A program made the position numbers and the translations under genes. From the NCBI RefSeq assembly GCF_947502415.1, contig NZ_CANMZV010000007.1, positions 1 through 64,000 of the forward strand: 64,000 nucleotides of DNA, read 5' to 3'. Shown here piece after piece: positions 53,527 to 62,533 of the stretch (position 1 is the stretch's first letter; each line of letters opens with the position of its first letter). The DNA is from an uncultured Photobacterium sp. Its GTDB lineage: Bacteria > Pseudomonadota > Gammaproteobacteria > Enterobacterales > Vibrionaceae. The notes under the pieces were generated by a model, which was not told the DNA's origin, did not search any database, and worked only from the letters and a program-made list of their open reading frames with translations.

Positions 53527-55488
53527 ATGACCCTATATCGACAGTTAACCACATGGCTCCTGGCACTATTCACGCTGCTAGTGTTGGCAGTAAGCGTAAT
53601 TCACTTCATGTCACGACAGTCACAATTACAGCAGCATTATCGACACCAGTCTAACAGCAACCTCCTGATCGCTGAGGTTGCCATTCGCCCTCACCTGACC
53701 ACATTCAATCAACAAAACATAACACCACTGCTTGAAGAACTGATGGCTAGGCAAAACTGGAAAGCCATTAAGCTAACTAAGCTGACATCCGGCCAAACAT
53801 TCAAAAAACAGAACCAGACTCAAATTGAAGGAGTCCCGATGTGGTTTACTAAACTAGGTCTGTTTGAGCAACGAACCATCACATGTCGACTCGATGTGCA
53901 GCACAGCTCTGTAGCCGAACTGTCTATTACTACTCGTCCAGTTGAAGCTTACCAACAGCTCTGGCAATCAACGCTCAGTTTCCTAAGCTTGGCTTTTATA
54001 ACTCTATTGATTGGCTGTATTGGCAGCCTTTACCTGCTCAAACACTCGCTAAAACCACTTACATATATTGTCAGGCGAGCAAAAGAAATCAGCAACAATC
54101 AATTCGGTCACCCAATCCCCTTACCTGTAGCAAAAGATCTCAAAGCCATCGTTAAGCTCATTAACCACTTAACAAGCCAGCTCGACATTAACTTTAAAGC
54201 GCAGGCAAAAGAGGCGGTCAAATTAAGAGAGCAGGCTTACCGTGATCCGGTCTCAAAGTTGGGCAACCGAAATTTCTTTATCAACCAGCTCAATTCCTGG
54301 CTAACAAATTCTTGTGCTGGCGGGATGGCATTGTTAAAGGCTTCCTTAATCGATGACTGCTACCGCCATCTCGGATTCCAGGAAGGCGATAAGCTGGTAA
54401 AAGAACTAGCGGAACAATTAAATGAAGTGATTATCCATAGTGATGTCAGCCTGGCTCGCCTCTCCTTTGACGAGTTTGCCCTCCTAGTTCCTAATATCAG
54501 CGAGGAAAAATTGAAGTTAGTTGGTGAAAGCATGCTTTCGGTTATAGATCATACTCATAAAACCTACCTACCCAAACAACATCTTAACTATCAAGTCGGC
54601 TTAGTCATGAACAGCCAGCCGTCCAGTTCAAGTACATTATTGACTCAGCTCGACAACGCGCTTTCCCAAGCAGCACTCACACCACAGAGCCCAATCGCGC
54701 TTATCGATGATAAGGCGCCTCATACCACCTTAGGTAAGCAACAATGGAAGACACTATTGCAAGATGCAATCGACAATGATTACTTTATTTATCAATACCA
54801 GCCAGTTTCGCTTAAAACCAATAGCATTTATCAATATGAAGTATTCACTTCAATCAAAAAGAATAATGACCTCTACACTGCCAGTCAGTTTCTGGGCGCA
54901 ATTGAAGATCTAGAGGTAGGTAGTTTATTCGACCGCCATGTGATCGCTCAGCTGGTAAACCGTTTAAATGCCAATCCGCAACTCGGCCCATTGGCCATCA
55001 ACATTACCAACAGTAGCATTTACGATCCGGCTTTCATCCGTTGGCTCAGTCAAATTATGGAGAAAAATCAACCTCTCTCATCGCGGCTCTTCTTTGAGTT
55101 ACCTGAAGCAAGCTTTATCCGTCACCCAGATTCAACCGGGCTGCTCTGTTCCGCCATCCGTTTTTATAAATTTAAATTTGGTGTTGACCACTATGGCAGA
55201 CACTTCAAGTCACTCGATTATTTAAAAGAATTCCGTCCCGATTATGTCAAAATTGATTTCGTCTATACCCACCAACTTAATGACCAAACTAAATCCAGTG
55301 TCCTCTCCTCTATTTCACGTACAGCACACAGTCTCAATATCTTAACCATAGCCACCAGAGTCGAAACCGAAACTCAACTAGAGCGTCTCTCAGAGCTGTT
55401 TGTCAGTGGCTTTCAAGGCTTTATCATTGAGTCTCAATACAAACGTCAACAGCAGAACTATCAACCATCAGCCATAGCAGAGCATTAA
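53527..55488 (+). CDS. LapD-like degenerate GGDEF/EAL c-di-GMP receptor
   Basis: This protein of about 653 residues has TM1 (about 8-28), a periplasmic LapD/MoxY-type domain (30-150), TM2 (about 152-175), HAMP (about 175-230), GGDEF (about 240-400) and EAL (about 410-645) domains. The GGDEF signature is replaced by LSFDEF and the EAL motif by EVF. It should therefore neither make nor break c-di-GMP but may bind it, as LapD does to control a periplasmic protease. The ATG of MTLYRQLTTW is preferred to one eight codons upstream because LapD proteins begin this way. No lapG or adhesin is in view. Confidence 0.82.
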   Translation: MTLYRQLTTWLLALFTLLVLAVSVIHFMSRQSQLQQHYRHQSNSNLLIAEVAIRPHLTTFNQQNITPLLEELMARQNWKAIKLTKLTSGQTFKKQNQTQIEGVPMWFTKLGLFEQRTITCRLDVQHSSVAELSITTRPVEAYQQLWQSTLSFLSLAFITLLIGCIGSLYLLKHSLKPLTYIVRRAKEISNNQFGHPIPLPVAKDLKAIVKLINHLTSQLDINFKAQAKEAVKLREQAYRDPVSKLGNRNFFINQLNSWLTNSCAGGMALLKASLIDDCYRHLGFQEGDKLVKELAEQLNEVIIHSDVSLARLSFDEFALLVPNISEEKLKLVGESMLSVIDHTHKTYLPKQHLNYQVGLVMNSQPSSSSTLLTQLDNALSQAALTPQSPIALIDDKAPHTTLGKQQWKTLLQDAIDNDYFIYQYQPVSLKTNSIYQYEVFTSIKKNNDLYTASQFLGAIEDLEVGSLFDRHVIAQLVNRLNANPQLGPLAINITNSSIYDPAFIRWLSQIMEKNQPLSSRLFFELPEASFIRHPDSTGLLCSAIRFYKFKFGVDHYGRHFKSLDYLKEFRPDYVKIDFVYTHQLNDQTKSSVLSSISRTAHSLNILTIATRVETETQLERLSELFVSGFQGFIIESQYKRQQQNYQPSAIAEH

Positions 55489-55505
55489 CATCAAAAAAAT
55501 AGGTT

Positions 55506-55520
55506 ATTTACAGTGTAAAT
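55506..55520. other. parS2-like centromere site 1
   Basis: ATTTACAGTGTAAAT is a perfect 15-base palindrome around a central G. It fits the V. cholerae chromosome II parS2 consensus NTTTACANTGTAAAN. It lies just after the LapD-like gene. Confidence 0.87.
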
Positions 55521-55601
55521 CTGGTTTTAACACCAAATATGGAAAAGGGGAATGATAGACGAGTGAGAGAATAGAACTGAACTTATTCTCTAAGTTCTAA
55601 A

Positions 55602-55616
55602 ATTTACAGTGTAAAT
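55602..55616. other. parS2-like centromere site 2
   Basis: ATTTACAGTGTAAAT is identical to site 1 and 96 bases away. It lies in the gap before the fapA-like gene end. Confidence 0.87.
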
Positions 55617-55625
55617 AGAGCACAA

Positions 55626-57293
55626 TTACAATGAGAACCGTTGTATGGCTCTATCCCTACATAACAAAGTCGATGGGCCATGCTCTTGTTGGATATGTAA
55701 CCGCTCTCTTTCAATCTGGCAGCTAACACCACTATAAAGGCGATTCACGGCTCTAATCGAAACTTTATCAAGCATCGCCTGATACTCTTGCTTAAGCTTT
55801 AAATAAGCAGCCTTCACTTCAGACATCCTTCGCTTATGGACAACTGCCGTCGTCTTAATTTTCCCAATCAATTCTGGAGGCCGTTTTGTTGTGGGGATTT
55901 TTAGCAACTTTAACTGCGCCTCTTTGATTTTCTGTAATTGGGCATGTTCAAGTTCCACGTTATGATAAGCGGCATTTAGCTCTTCACGCCAGCTAGTGTA
56001 ATGAGTAAATGCGACAATCTGTGTCTGAACCCCAGCCAATGCTCCGATGTTCAAAGCTGTGACGCCATATCCAGCTTCGATATGACCACCACTCAGGGTT
56101 CCGTGCCGCTGGAACTGATCAATAACACTGACTTGCCCTTGAGTGCGAATGACACAATGCAATGCATGAAGAGAAAAACAGACATCCCCGCCCGCCTCAA
56201 TTTTGACAAACTGGGCAAATTTACTGGTAATATTTCCGCCAGCTTGGATATAACAGGCTAACTGTTTCCCTTCCTGCTGTCGGCCAATTAAGCCCTTAAC
56301 AACGGAAATATCCCCCCCGGCACGTAGTTCCGCCAATTCCACAAAACCAGTGACCGTAATATTACCGGTAGCACACACTTTCATTCCAGGAGTAACATCA
56401 CCGGTAATTAAAATACTGCCATCGAAATTAATATGGCCAGTTGTAACATTGACCCCTTTTAAAGTCAGGGCATCATCCACACTCATTCCATATTGCTGCG
56501 CGACAGGCATCCCAGCTTTCGTTGCGATTAATAACTGATTATCTCGCTCACTTACAGCGGTACCATCACCAACGGTAAACTCATAATTGTTACCAGCAAT
56601 TGCGGCAATTTCCTTACCCAACACATTAAAACCAGGTGTTCCGGGAGTTGCAGGTATCCGGCGCATAATCCCCTGCCCCTCTTTTACTGTGGCCAAATCC
56701 CCAAGATCAAGCATATCTACCTTGCCATCATCCGCTTCCTGTGGGCACAAAATTCGATGGCTGGCATCCTCAACTAAAGGCTTAAAGATTGTATCCTTAC
56801 CGTGCTCAGGCTGACGACCAAATGCAACTGGTATTGTTATTTTTTGTCCTGGGGCAAGCTGACTGGCTCGATGCAATAACTCTTGTAACTGACTTTTTCG
56901 GATGCCTTTAACGATTCCGTTTTCTTTAAGGGCATTAATCAGTAAATTTCCGTTCAATAACTCCCCACCATAAGCCCCAATCGCGGTGATTGATGCACAC
57001 ATTAAATCAGGCTCGGTTTTAACCACTAAACTTGCATCGCGCTTTTCGGCAATAACAATATCTTTAGAACTGCTGTCTGAACTACCATCCGCCACTGGCG
57101 CATTTGCCAACGCCAATGCAGAATCGATGGCGTTTTCATATAAGAAGAAATCAAGTGCATCCAGCTCAGCAAGCTGAGCGACGATATCATCTCGTGAAAA
57201 AAGAACATCAGGATTATCCTGCTTGCACCTCACATCTAACAACACCGCTAGGCCGTCCTGAGCGAGCCTGAGAAGCTTAACCTGTGGCACCAT
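55626..57293 (-). CDS. FapA/DUF342-family protein
   Basis: This 555-residue protein is of the DUF342 family, also named flagellar assembly protein A. The central part (about 240-410) is a stack of short Gly-rich repeats (GHINFDGSILITGDVTPGMKVCATGNITVTGFV and AGGDISVVKGLIGR) expected to form a beta-helix. A coiled coil (about 440-510) follows. In V. vulnificus, FapA was linked to flagellation and to the PTS protein EIIAGlc. The N-terminal 80 residues are a separate domain. It lies between parS2-like sites with no flagellar gene near. Confidence 0.83.
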   Translation of the reverse strand: MVPQVKLLRLAQDGLAVLLDVRCKQDNPDVLFSRDDIVAQLAELDALDFFLYENAIDSALALANAPVADGSSDSSSKDIVIAEKRDASLVVKTEPDLMCASITAIGAYGGELLNGNLLINALKENGIVKGIRKSQLQELLHRASQLAPGQKITIPVAFGRQPEHGKDTIFKPLVEDASHRILCPQEADDGKVDMLDLGDLATVKEGQGIMRRIPATPGTPGFNVLGKEIAAIAGNNYEFTVGDGTAVSERDNQLLIATKAGMPVAQQYGMSVDDALTLKGVNVTTGHINFDGSILITGDVTPGMKVCATGNITVTGFVELAELRAGGDISVVKGLIGRQQEGKQLACYIQAGGNITSKFAQFVKIEAGGDVCFSLHALHCVIRTQGQVSVIDQFQRHGTLSGGHIEAGYGVTALNIGALAGVQTQIVAFTHYTSWREELNAAYHNVELEHAQLQKIKEAQLKLLKIPTTKRPPELIGKIKTTAVVHKRRMSEVKAAYLKLKQEYQAMLDKVSIRAVNRLYSGVSCQIERERLHIQQEHGPSTLLCRDRAIQRFSL

Positions 57294-57824
57294 TAATAAT
57301 CCCTATCCCAAATGCGATACCTTGCAACTTTCAAGGCAAATACGATCCTTTTATGCATCATACCCCAACCTTTAGTCTGGGATGTATTTGCTAAGTCACA
57401 GATCCATCAGCAACTCAGTCAAGAAATTTGCAATCTGCAACGATAACGTTATACCGAACAGATTCTCAACATATCAACGAAAGAAGATCAGCCGAAGCCG
57501 CATCGTTGAAAAGAGTGCGCAAGAGCGTGTTGTTGCTCGAAGAATTCAACAACCGCAATGAACGAAAGGGTGGTAATTGACACTTGCTTAGTCTCGAATG
57601 GGGGCAAACCTACCCATTTGAAGATTTAGCAGTTTATTGAACCGACTTTAAGTCATATATTTCAATGACTTATAACATTATTGGCATTGGTGATATTTGG
57701 GCACAAAATTCGCTTATTTATAAAGACCAGCCTCGGACTACAAATTACACATTGCTGTTAGTTCCCCCGATTCAACAGCATGTCTTAGTCCAATCTTGCC
57801 CCGAACTTCGGGGCATTTTTTTAC
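57294..57824 (+). other. Gap with possible + strand small RNA
   Basis: No ORF was accepted in these 531 bases. A strong + strand terminator at 57797-57822 has no + strand gene upstream (the nearest gene on either side is leftward). Some short untranslated transcript could end there, starting anywhere from about 57500. Confidence 0.35.
57797..57822 (+). terminator. Orphan + strand terminator
   Basis: TGCCCCGAA (57797-57805) pairs with TTCGGGGCA (57807-57815), followed by seven T residues. It faces right and no + strand gene precedes it for more than 2 kb. Confidence 0.8.
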
Positions 57825-58220
57825 TTATTCAAAATCGATAGCTAGCTTCATCAACTGATCGTCTGTAAGCCATGTATTTGAATGAAACTGGTAACAGTAG
57901 TGAGTTTTGTCCGAACATTCTCGATCCATCAGCGTTAGATAACCCGCCAAAACATCAAAACTTTGTAACGCAAGTTCATACGAAGCTTTCAGCTCCAGTG
58001 GTGATGTCGCTTTCAAATAGATATAGCGCTTATTAAAACGAGACACCGAGACTTTCGCGCCAACTTCGCATGGACTTATATCACAATCAATCGAGCACTT
58101 ACGAAGGCGGGCAGCCATCCCATCCTTGCCAGGAGAATAATCAATATCACGATGCACACAAGGTGGTACAGGCATCATTAACTTTTTAAGGGCTTTGCTT
58201 TGAACTTTCACTAGACTCAT
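57825..58220 (-). CDS. Hypothetical cysteine-containing protein
   Basis: This 131-residue protein has a basic N-terminus (KVQSKALKKLMMPVPPCVHRD) and seven cysteines in all, including a CSIDCDISPCEV cluster near 42-53. These could bind metal or stay as thiols in the cytoplasm. GGGGG lies close before the ATG. No signal peptide or family was recognised. It sits between the orphan terminator and two parS2-like sites. Confidence 0.6.
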   Translation of the reverse strand: MSLVKVQSKALKKLMMPVPPCVHRDIDYSPGKDGMAARLRKCSIDCDISPCEVGAKVSVSRFNKRYIYLKATSPLELKASYELALQSFDVLAGYLTLMDRECSDKTHYCYQFHSNTWLTDDQLMKLAIDFE

Positions 58221-58430
58221 GGCACCCCCATAATCAATTAATCCATCATCTATTATAAAAATTTATGACAAATATTTATTACCTAAGTCTATTAACTCTA
58301 GACTATTTTTGACAATCAATGCCAAAATTTTTACGTTAATAAATATTAATACAGATACGTATTGTGAATTTTAGAGGAGATAAAAATGAGATTAAGAAGA
58401 GGGATAGGTACAGTGTTTATATACGAAGTG

Positions 58431-58445
58431 ATTTACACTGTAAAC
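58431..58445. other. parS2-like centromere site 3
   Basis: ATTTACACTGTAAAC fits NTTTACANTGTAAAN with C at the centre. It lies in the gap upstream of the cysteine-containing gene. Confidence 0.85.
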
Positions 58446-58472
58446 CGAACGTTCAACTAAAAAGAGATTCGA

Positions 58473-58487
58473 ATTTACAGTGTAAAT
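58473..58487. other. parS2-like centromere site 4
   Basis: ATTTACAGTGTAAAT is the same sequence as sites 1 and 2. It lies 42 bases from site 3 (start to start) and 21 bases before the stop of ycdX. Confidence 0.87.
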
Positions 58488-58507
58488 AAATGAGAAACAG
58501 GACGACT

Positions 58508-59248
58508 TTACAATGCTGAAAATTCTTCAATTGGTTGCTGCCCACGCTCTTCTAGAAAATCAAGAAAACAACGTGGATGGCGAGTCACTACCAGATCTAA
58601 CGGAAATTGAACTTTCTGCAGAAGTTGATTGACTCGGGTAAAGTTACCGACATCTGGAGCAAAGTGAGCATCGGACCCCGTAGTAATACGCGCCCCACAT
58701 TCTTTAGCAATCGCTGCAATGTCTTCACAACGACACTCACTTCCCGAACGTGAGCCAGACAGCGACGAATTATTAATTTCAACCAAAACACTGTGTTTTG
58801 CCGCTTCGCTGATCACAGCTTCAAAATCAAAGTCAAAGTTGGGATTTCCAAGATGGCCTAACGCATGAACCCGTCCAGAACGAATCACATTAATTAAAGT
58901 ATCGGTATGGGTTGTTTTTGTTGCTGGCTTATAAACAGGCTCATGGAAGCTGGCGATAACCCAATCAAGTTGCTCGGAGATCCGTGAGTCAATATCAATC
59001 TCGCCTTCTGAATTGAGAATGTTCGCTTCGACACCACGTAAAATTCCAACCCCATGAACGAATCGCGGCAATATACGCTGATTAGCAAAATGCCAAAAAT
59101 GTGGAGCTCCAGGCATCGTTGGCGCGTGATCAGTTACACAAAATAAAGCAAGACCTTTATCCGCAGCCGCCTTGGCATTCTCTAACAGGGTGCTATAAGC
59201 ATGGCCACTCGAAATAGTGTGGGTGTGGGTATCAATAACAAACGGCAT
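58508..59248 (-). CDS. ycdX: PHP-family phosphatase YcdX
   Basis: This 246-residue metal-dependent hydrolase of the polymerase and histidinol phosphatase family should bind three zinc ions. Metal ligands are visible in [53 protein letters not shown] and [13 protein letters not shown]. coli YcdX has phosphatase activity and affects swarming. AGGAG lies eight bases before the ATG. It is followed by parS2-like sites rather than a terminator. Confidence 0.93.
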   Translation of the reverse strand: MPFVIDTHTHTISSGHAYSTLLENAKAAADKGLALFCVTDHAPTMPGAPHFWHFANQRILPRFVHGVGILRGVEANILNSEGEIDIDSRISEQLDWVIASFHEPVYKPATKTTHTDTLINVIRSGRVHALGHLGNPNFDFDFEAVISEAAKHSVLVEINNSSLSGSRSGSECRCEDIAAIAKECGARITTGSDAHFAPDVGNFTRVNQLLQKVQFPLDLVVTRHPRCFLDFLEERGQQPIEEFSAL

Positions 59249-59307
59249 AAACTCTACTCCTAATAATTTAAATTCGACAATCTAGTCACATCACCATACA
59301 AACAACA

Positions 59308-61404
59308 CTAATCGGGAAATAGCAATAACTGAGATGCGACCCAATCACGCAACGCTTTCTCGGCCATCTTTTTACTGGCAAAACCGTAATCAACAACAAC
59401 CTTGTCCCAGCTTTGCCGCTGCATGACTTTTGACACAGCCATTCTGACTACAGGGGCAGATTCCACAAGATATTCGCCGAGCTTATTCTGCAGCCAATAT
59501 TCAAGGTTTGCCACAACGAGATCATAACCAAGCCCGCCTCTGGCATAGGTCTCTAACTGTTGCAGAATCAGGGGATTTTCATCCGTTAGGCCAGAGTCAT
59601 GGAACGCCTTAACAAAACAGTGTAATTTCAGAAAAAGTTCGGTATCCAAATCGCTGAATTGCTCTACCCGCTGAGCCTGAAAATTCAGCGCAAATATAAC
59701 CAGAGCTTGACTAACCCAAATATGAGCCGGACGCGAAAGCGGCAATACCATAAGCAATGAATGCGCACCACTGGCCGCATCCTTCTTTATCCCGAGACGT
59801 ACAGCTAAGTAACCCGCCTTATGCCAGAAATCAAATAATTCGGATACCAAGCCAAAACTGGTACCAAGATAATCCAGCTGCTGCTCTTCGGCCAAACGTC
59901 GACAAAACACCAACAATTCAAGGCCGATCCCCTGTTGCTGCAACTCTGGGTGAACAGCGATCCGCATAATGCGCGCACTACGCTGAACCGCACCTTGCGT
60001 TAGGCCGATATGTGCCGCAACAGACTGAGCCAGTAAATGTCCCTTCGGTCTCCGTTTGCCCAGCATGATGTCGTTCGCCATCTCGTCAGAGAAACCGCCC
60101 TCAAGGCTAAGCAAACAACAGCCTACAATGACATCATCCAGCTCTGCCACTACCAGTTGGACAGTATTATCGTCCAGTAACTGGACCATATCCGCAGGCG
60201 AAGTCTGATAATGAGCATTAATTAACAGTCCGAAGACTTGCGCCAACAAATTCTCATCTTCAACCAGTTCATTACTGGCAACGACTCGGTATTTAATAAC
60301 GTCATCGCCAGATGCCATATTTGCAAGTGAGGGGTAATCAGCGTCAAGCAGCAATGTCCTGAAAGTCCATTTTTCCAATGGGTCCGGCTCAGCCCAACGA
60401 ATAGGCTGACAAAGCTGTAGCTGGCGCCATTGTGGTGATACGACATCAAGTTGTTGACGGAATTTAATTGCAAACCCTCTCCCCGTACCTTCATAACCAT
60501 GAACGGTACTGGCAAATGCAATCCGGTTATAACGGCTCAGCAAACGCGTTAAGATCGGGGCAGGAATAGCAGCTGCTTCATCCACAATAAGAAAATCCAG
60601 CGCCACCGCTTCAGCCAATAACAAATCAGGGGCAAAAAACTGAAGCTGACTACCATCATATTCGAGTAATTTCTGTTGGTGATAATCCAACTGTAGCCGA
60701 CGAGCAACATGCGAAATCAATGTATCAGCATTGGCAAAAGCAGGAGCCGTAACTCCAATACGAATCTTTCGCTCAGTCATCAAACTGGCAGCCGCAATCC
60801 CCAGAGCTGTCGACTTCCCGCGTCCGCGATCAGCAGTCAGAACTAAAGGGCGTTTACGATGACCAGTGACAACCCGACGGATAGCAGCAACAGCTTCATG
60901 CTGATCTGCGGTTAGGCATCCGAATTCCGAATCCGAATAGGCTTCGCTAACTACCGGCAGTTCCGGCAAAGGTGGCAAAGGTTGCCCCTGACGTACATAA
61001 AGCACTTCAGGCAAAGAAAGCAACTTGGTTAAGCGACGGATAGATGGACTCTGGCACTCGTGTTTATTAAACCACTGAGGTGGGAGCAGCATTAACATTC
61101 CCCCACCACCAATCACGGTGCCAGACAACGCACCAAGAGCTTCTACATCAAACCCATGATAGGCGTTAAAAATAAGGCAATCACACTCCTGGCCAAGCCA
61201 TTTCTTGGCCTTTTTTAGCGCAACCGAATTCAATAACTCCGGAGCCAAATCTCCGGCCCAAAGCGGATAGTTATGTAGAGAAGCAAATTGACAGGCAAGC
61301 TCACTTCCCCACTCAAATGTCCCCTCAATAGCAACTAAGTAACGGACGTTTGCCTGCTTAGCGCGAATGATCAGCGCAGAGCAGAAATCGGTTAGTTCTG
61401 ACAT
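59308..61404 (-). CDS. tmcA: tRNA(Met) cytidine acetyltransferase TmcA
   Basis: This enzyme of about 698 residues makes N4-acetylcytidine at the wobble base of elongator tRNA-Met, which prevents misreading of AUA. The order is an N-terminal domain (1-175), an ATP-dependent helicase-like module with Walker A TADRGRGKS and Walker B LIVDEAAAIP, and a GNAT acetyltransferase domain (VHPELQQQGIGLELL). A C-terminal tRNA-binding region follows. The ATG at 61404 is favoured over a TTG five codons earlier. Single-copy housekeeping enzyme. Confidence 0.94.
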   Translation of the reverse strand: MSELTDFCSALIIRAKQANVRYLVAIEGTFEWGSELACQFASLHNYPLWAGDLAPELLNSVALKKAKKWLGQECDCLIFNAYHGFDVEALGALSGTVIGGGGMLMLLPPQWFNKHECQSPSIRRLTKLLSLPEVLYVRQGQPLPPLPELPVVSEAYSDSEFGCLTADQHEAVAAIRRVVTGHRKRPLVLTADRGRGKSTALGIAAASLMTERKIRIGVTAPAFANADTLISHVARRLQLDYHQQKLLEYDGSQLQFFAPDLLLAEAVALDFLIVDEAAAIPAPILTRLLSRYNRIAFASTVHGYEGTGRGFAIKFRQQLDVVSPQWRQLQLCQPIRWAEPDPLEKWTFRTLLLDADYPSLANMASGDDVIKYRVVASNELVEDENLLAQVFGLLINAHYQTSPADMVQLLDDNTVQLVVAELDDVIVGCCLLSLEGGFSDEMANDIMLGKRRPKGHLLAQSVAAHIGLTQGAVQRSARIMRIAVHPELQQQGIGLELLVFCRRLAEEQQLDYLGTSFGLVSELFDFWHKAGYLAVRLGIKKDAASGAHSLLMVLPLSRPAHIWVSQALVIFALNFQAQRVEQFSDLDTELFLKLHCFVKAFHDSGLTDENPLILQQLETYARGGLGYDLVVANLEYWLQNKLGEYLVESAPVVRMAVSKVMQRQSWDKVVVDYGFASKKMAEKALRDWVASQLLLFPD

Positions 61405-61511
61405 TTCAATACTCAACAACTTCTGACACGCCGATCATAGCATGCCACTGTTGCTGAACAGCATAATTTAAGTACTTGAGTCTGTTGTACCAAATACAGG
61501 CAGGTATAAAA

Positions 61512-61535
61512 AAACCACGCCGGTTGGCGTGGTTT
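61512..61535 (-). terminator. Terminator of parA2-parB2
   Basis: AAACCACGCC (61512-61521) pairs with GGCGTGGTTT (61526-61535). The T run follows on the minus strand (61505-61511 are A on the + strand). Confidence 0.88.
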
Positions 61536-61550
61536 CGAGAAGGTAAGTAG

Positions 61551-62525
61551 CTATTTTAGATAATCTGCCAGATAAGCAAGAATATCGTCGGCCTGACGTT
61601 CAGTTAACTTTTTCAGCCTTAACTGCAATTTATCACCGTCACGGGTAAAGCTGGCTTTACCCTTGATCAGCTCCTGCGCTTTTGGTTTTTCAACTTCAAC
61701 TTTTGGCTGAAGCGCATCACTCATCTGCTCGAGCTGCATGGTAACTTCACGAGTAATGCGGGTGATACCCTGAGCATCAATCTGTTTCCACATCGCCGTC
61801 TCACCATCAGTGATTTTACTAACCAACCGCTGTTGCTGTTCGTTATCCAAACCGAAGTACAAACGGTGCAACTTCACGATAGTTGGACGCCCCAATTCAC
61901 CGACACTTGGGTATGCCATCAGCAGCTCCATTGGTAAGCTCGCCGCTTTCAGCGCGCCGCTCACCAATGCCTCACTGCACTGGCAATATTTTGCCAGCTC
62001 TTTCTGATCAGTAACTTTTCCCGACGTCAGCAACAATTGCATCTCTTTACCCCTTTCATACAGAGAAAGCGGCTTATGAGCATTTGCGACATCAGACAGA
62101 AATTTTGCATGTTCACCATTGATACCCTTGGCAACATAAACCAGGAAATCTTTATTAGCCAGAATACATGACATACGACGGCGGCTACCGTCCAAGACTT
62201 CGATATCACCATCATCAAGCCAACGGCCGACAGCCGGATATTGCTGGCCACGATCTTTAAGTGTGGACAGAATATCAGCCAGAGCATGCTCATTCAGGAA
62301 CGCTTGCTCACGGGCATTTTCAGCAAAAACGCGGGTTTTATTTTCAACCTCGCCAGCTGCGATCTTAACCAGCTCAAAAGCAACGGTGTCTTCACCGGCC
62401 ACTGCCAGCTCGATCACGGCCGCTTTATCACGTGCTGCAGTCTGCGCCTCAGTCACATTTGTCGCCCGGCGCTTATCAGCTTTTCCGAACAGACGAGCAT
62501 TGAGATCTTTGGTTTTGATTGCCAT
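61551..62525 (-). CDS. parB2: Chromosome II partition protein ParB2
   Basis: This 324-residue DNA-binding partition protein is close in length to V. cholerae ParB2 (323). An N-terminal part contacts ParA. The ParB/Spo0J core includes VGRWLDDGDIEVLDGSRRRMSCILANKDFLVYVA, with the box II-like GSRRR motif. A helix-turn-helix follows (VTDQKELAKYCQCSEALVSGALKAASLP). It should bind the TTTACANTGTAAA sites at 55.5, 55.6, 58.4, 58.5 and 63.96 kb. It lies eight bases after parA2 and is followed by a strong terminator. Confidence 0.95.
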   Translation of the reverse strand: MAIKTKDLNARLFGKADKRRATNVTEAQTAARDKAAVIELAVAGEDTVAFELVKIAAGEVENKTRVFAENAREQAFLNEHALADILSTLKDRGQQYPAVGRWLDDGDIEVLDGSRRRMSCILANKDFLVYVAKGINGEHAKFLSDVANAHKPLSLYERGKEMQLLLTSGKVTDQKELAKYCQCSEALVSGALKAASLPMELLMAYPSVGELGRPTIVKLHRLYFGLDNEQQQRLVSKITDGETAMWKQIDAQGITRITREVTMQLEQMSDALQPKVEVEKPKAQELIKGKASFTRDGDKLQLRLKKLTERQADDILAYLADYLK

Positions 62526-62533
62526 CTGTTATA

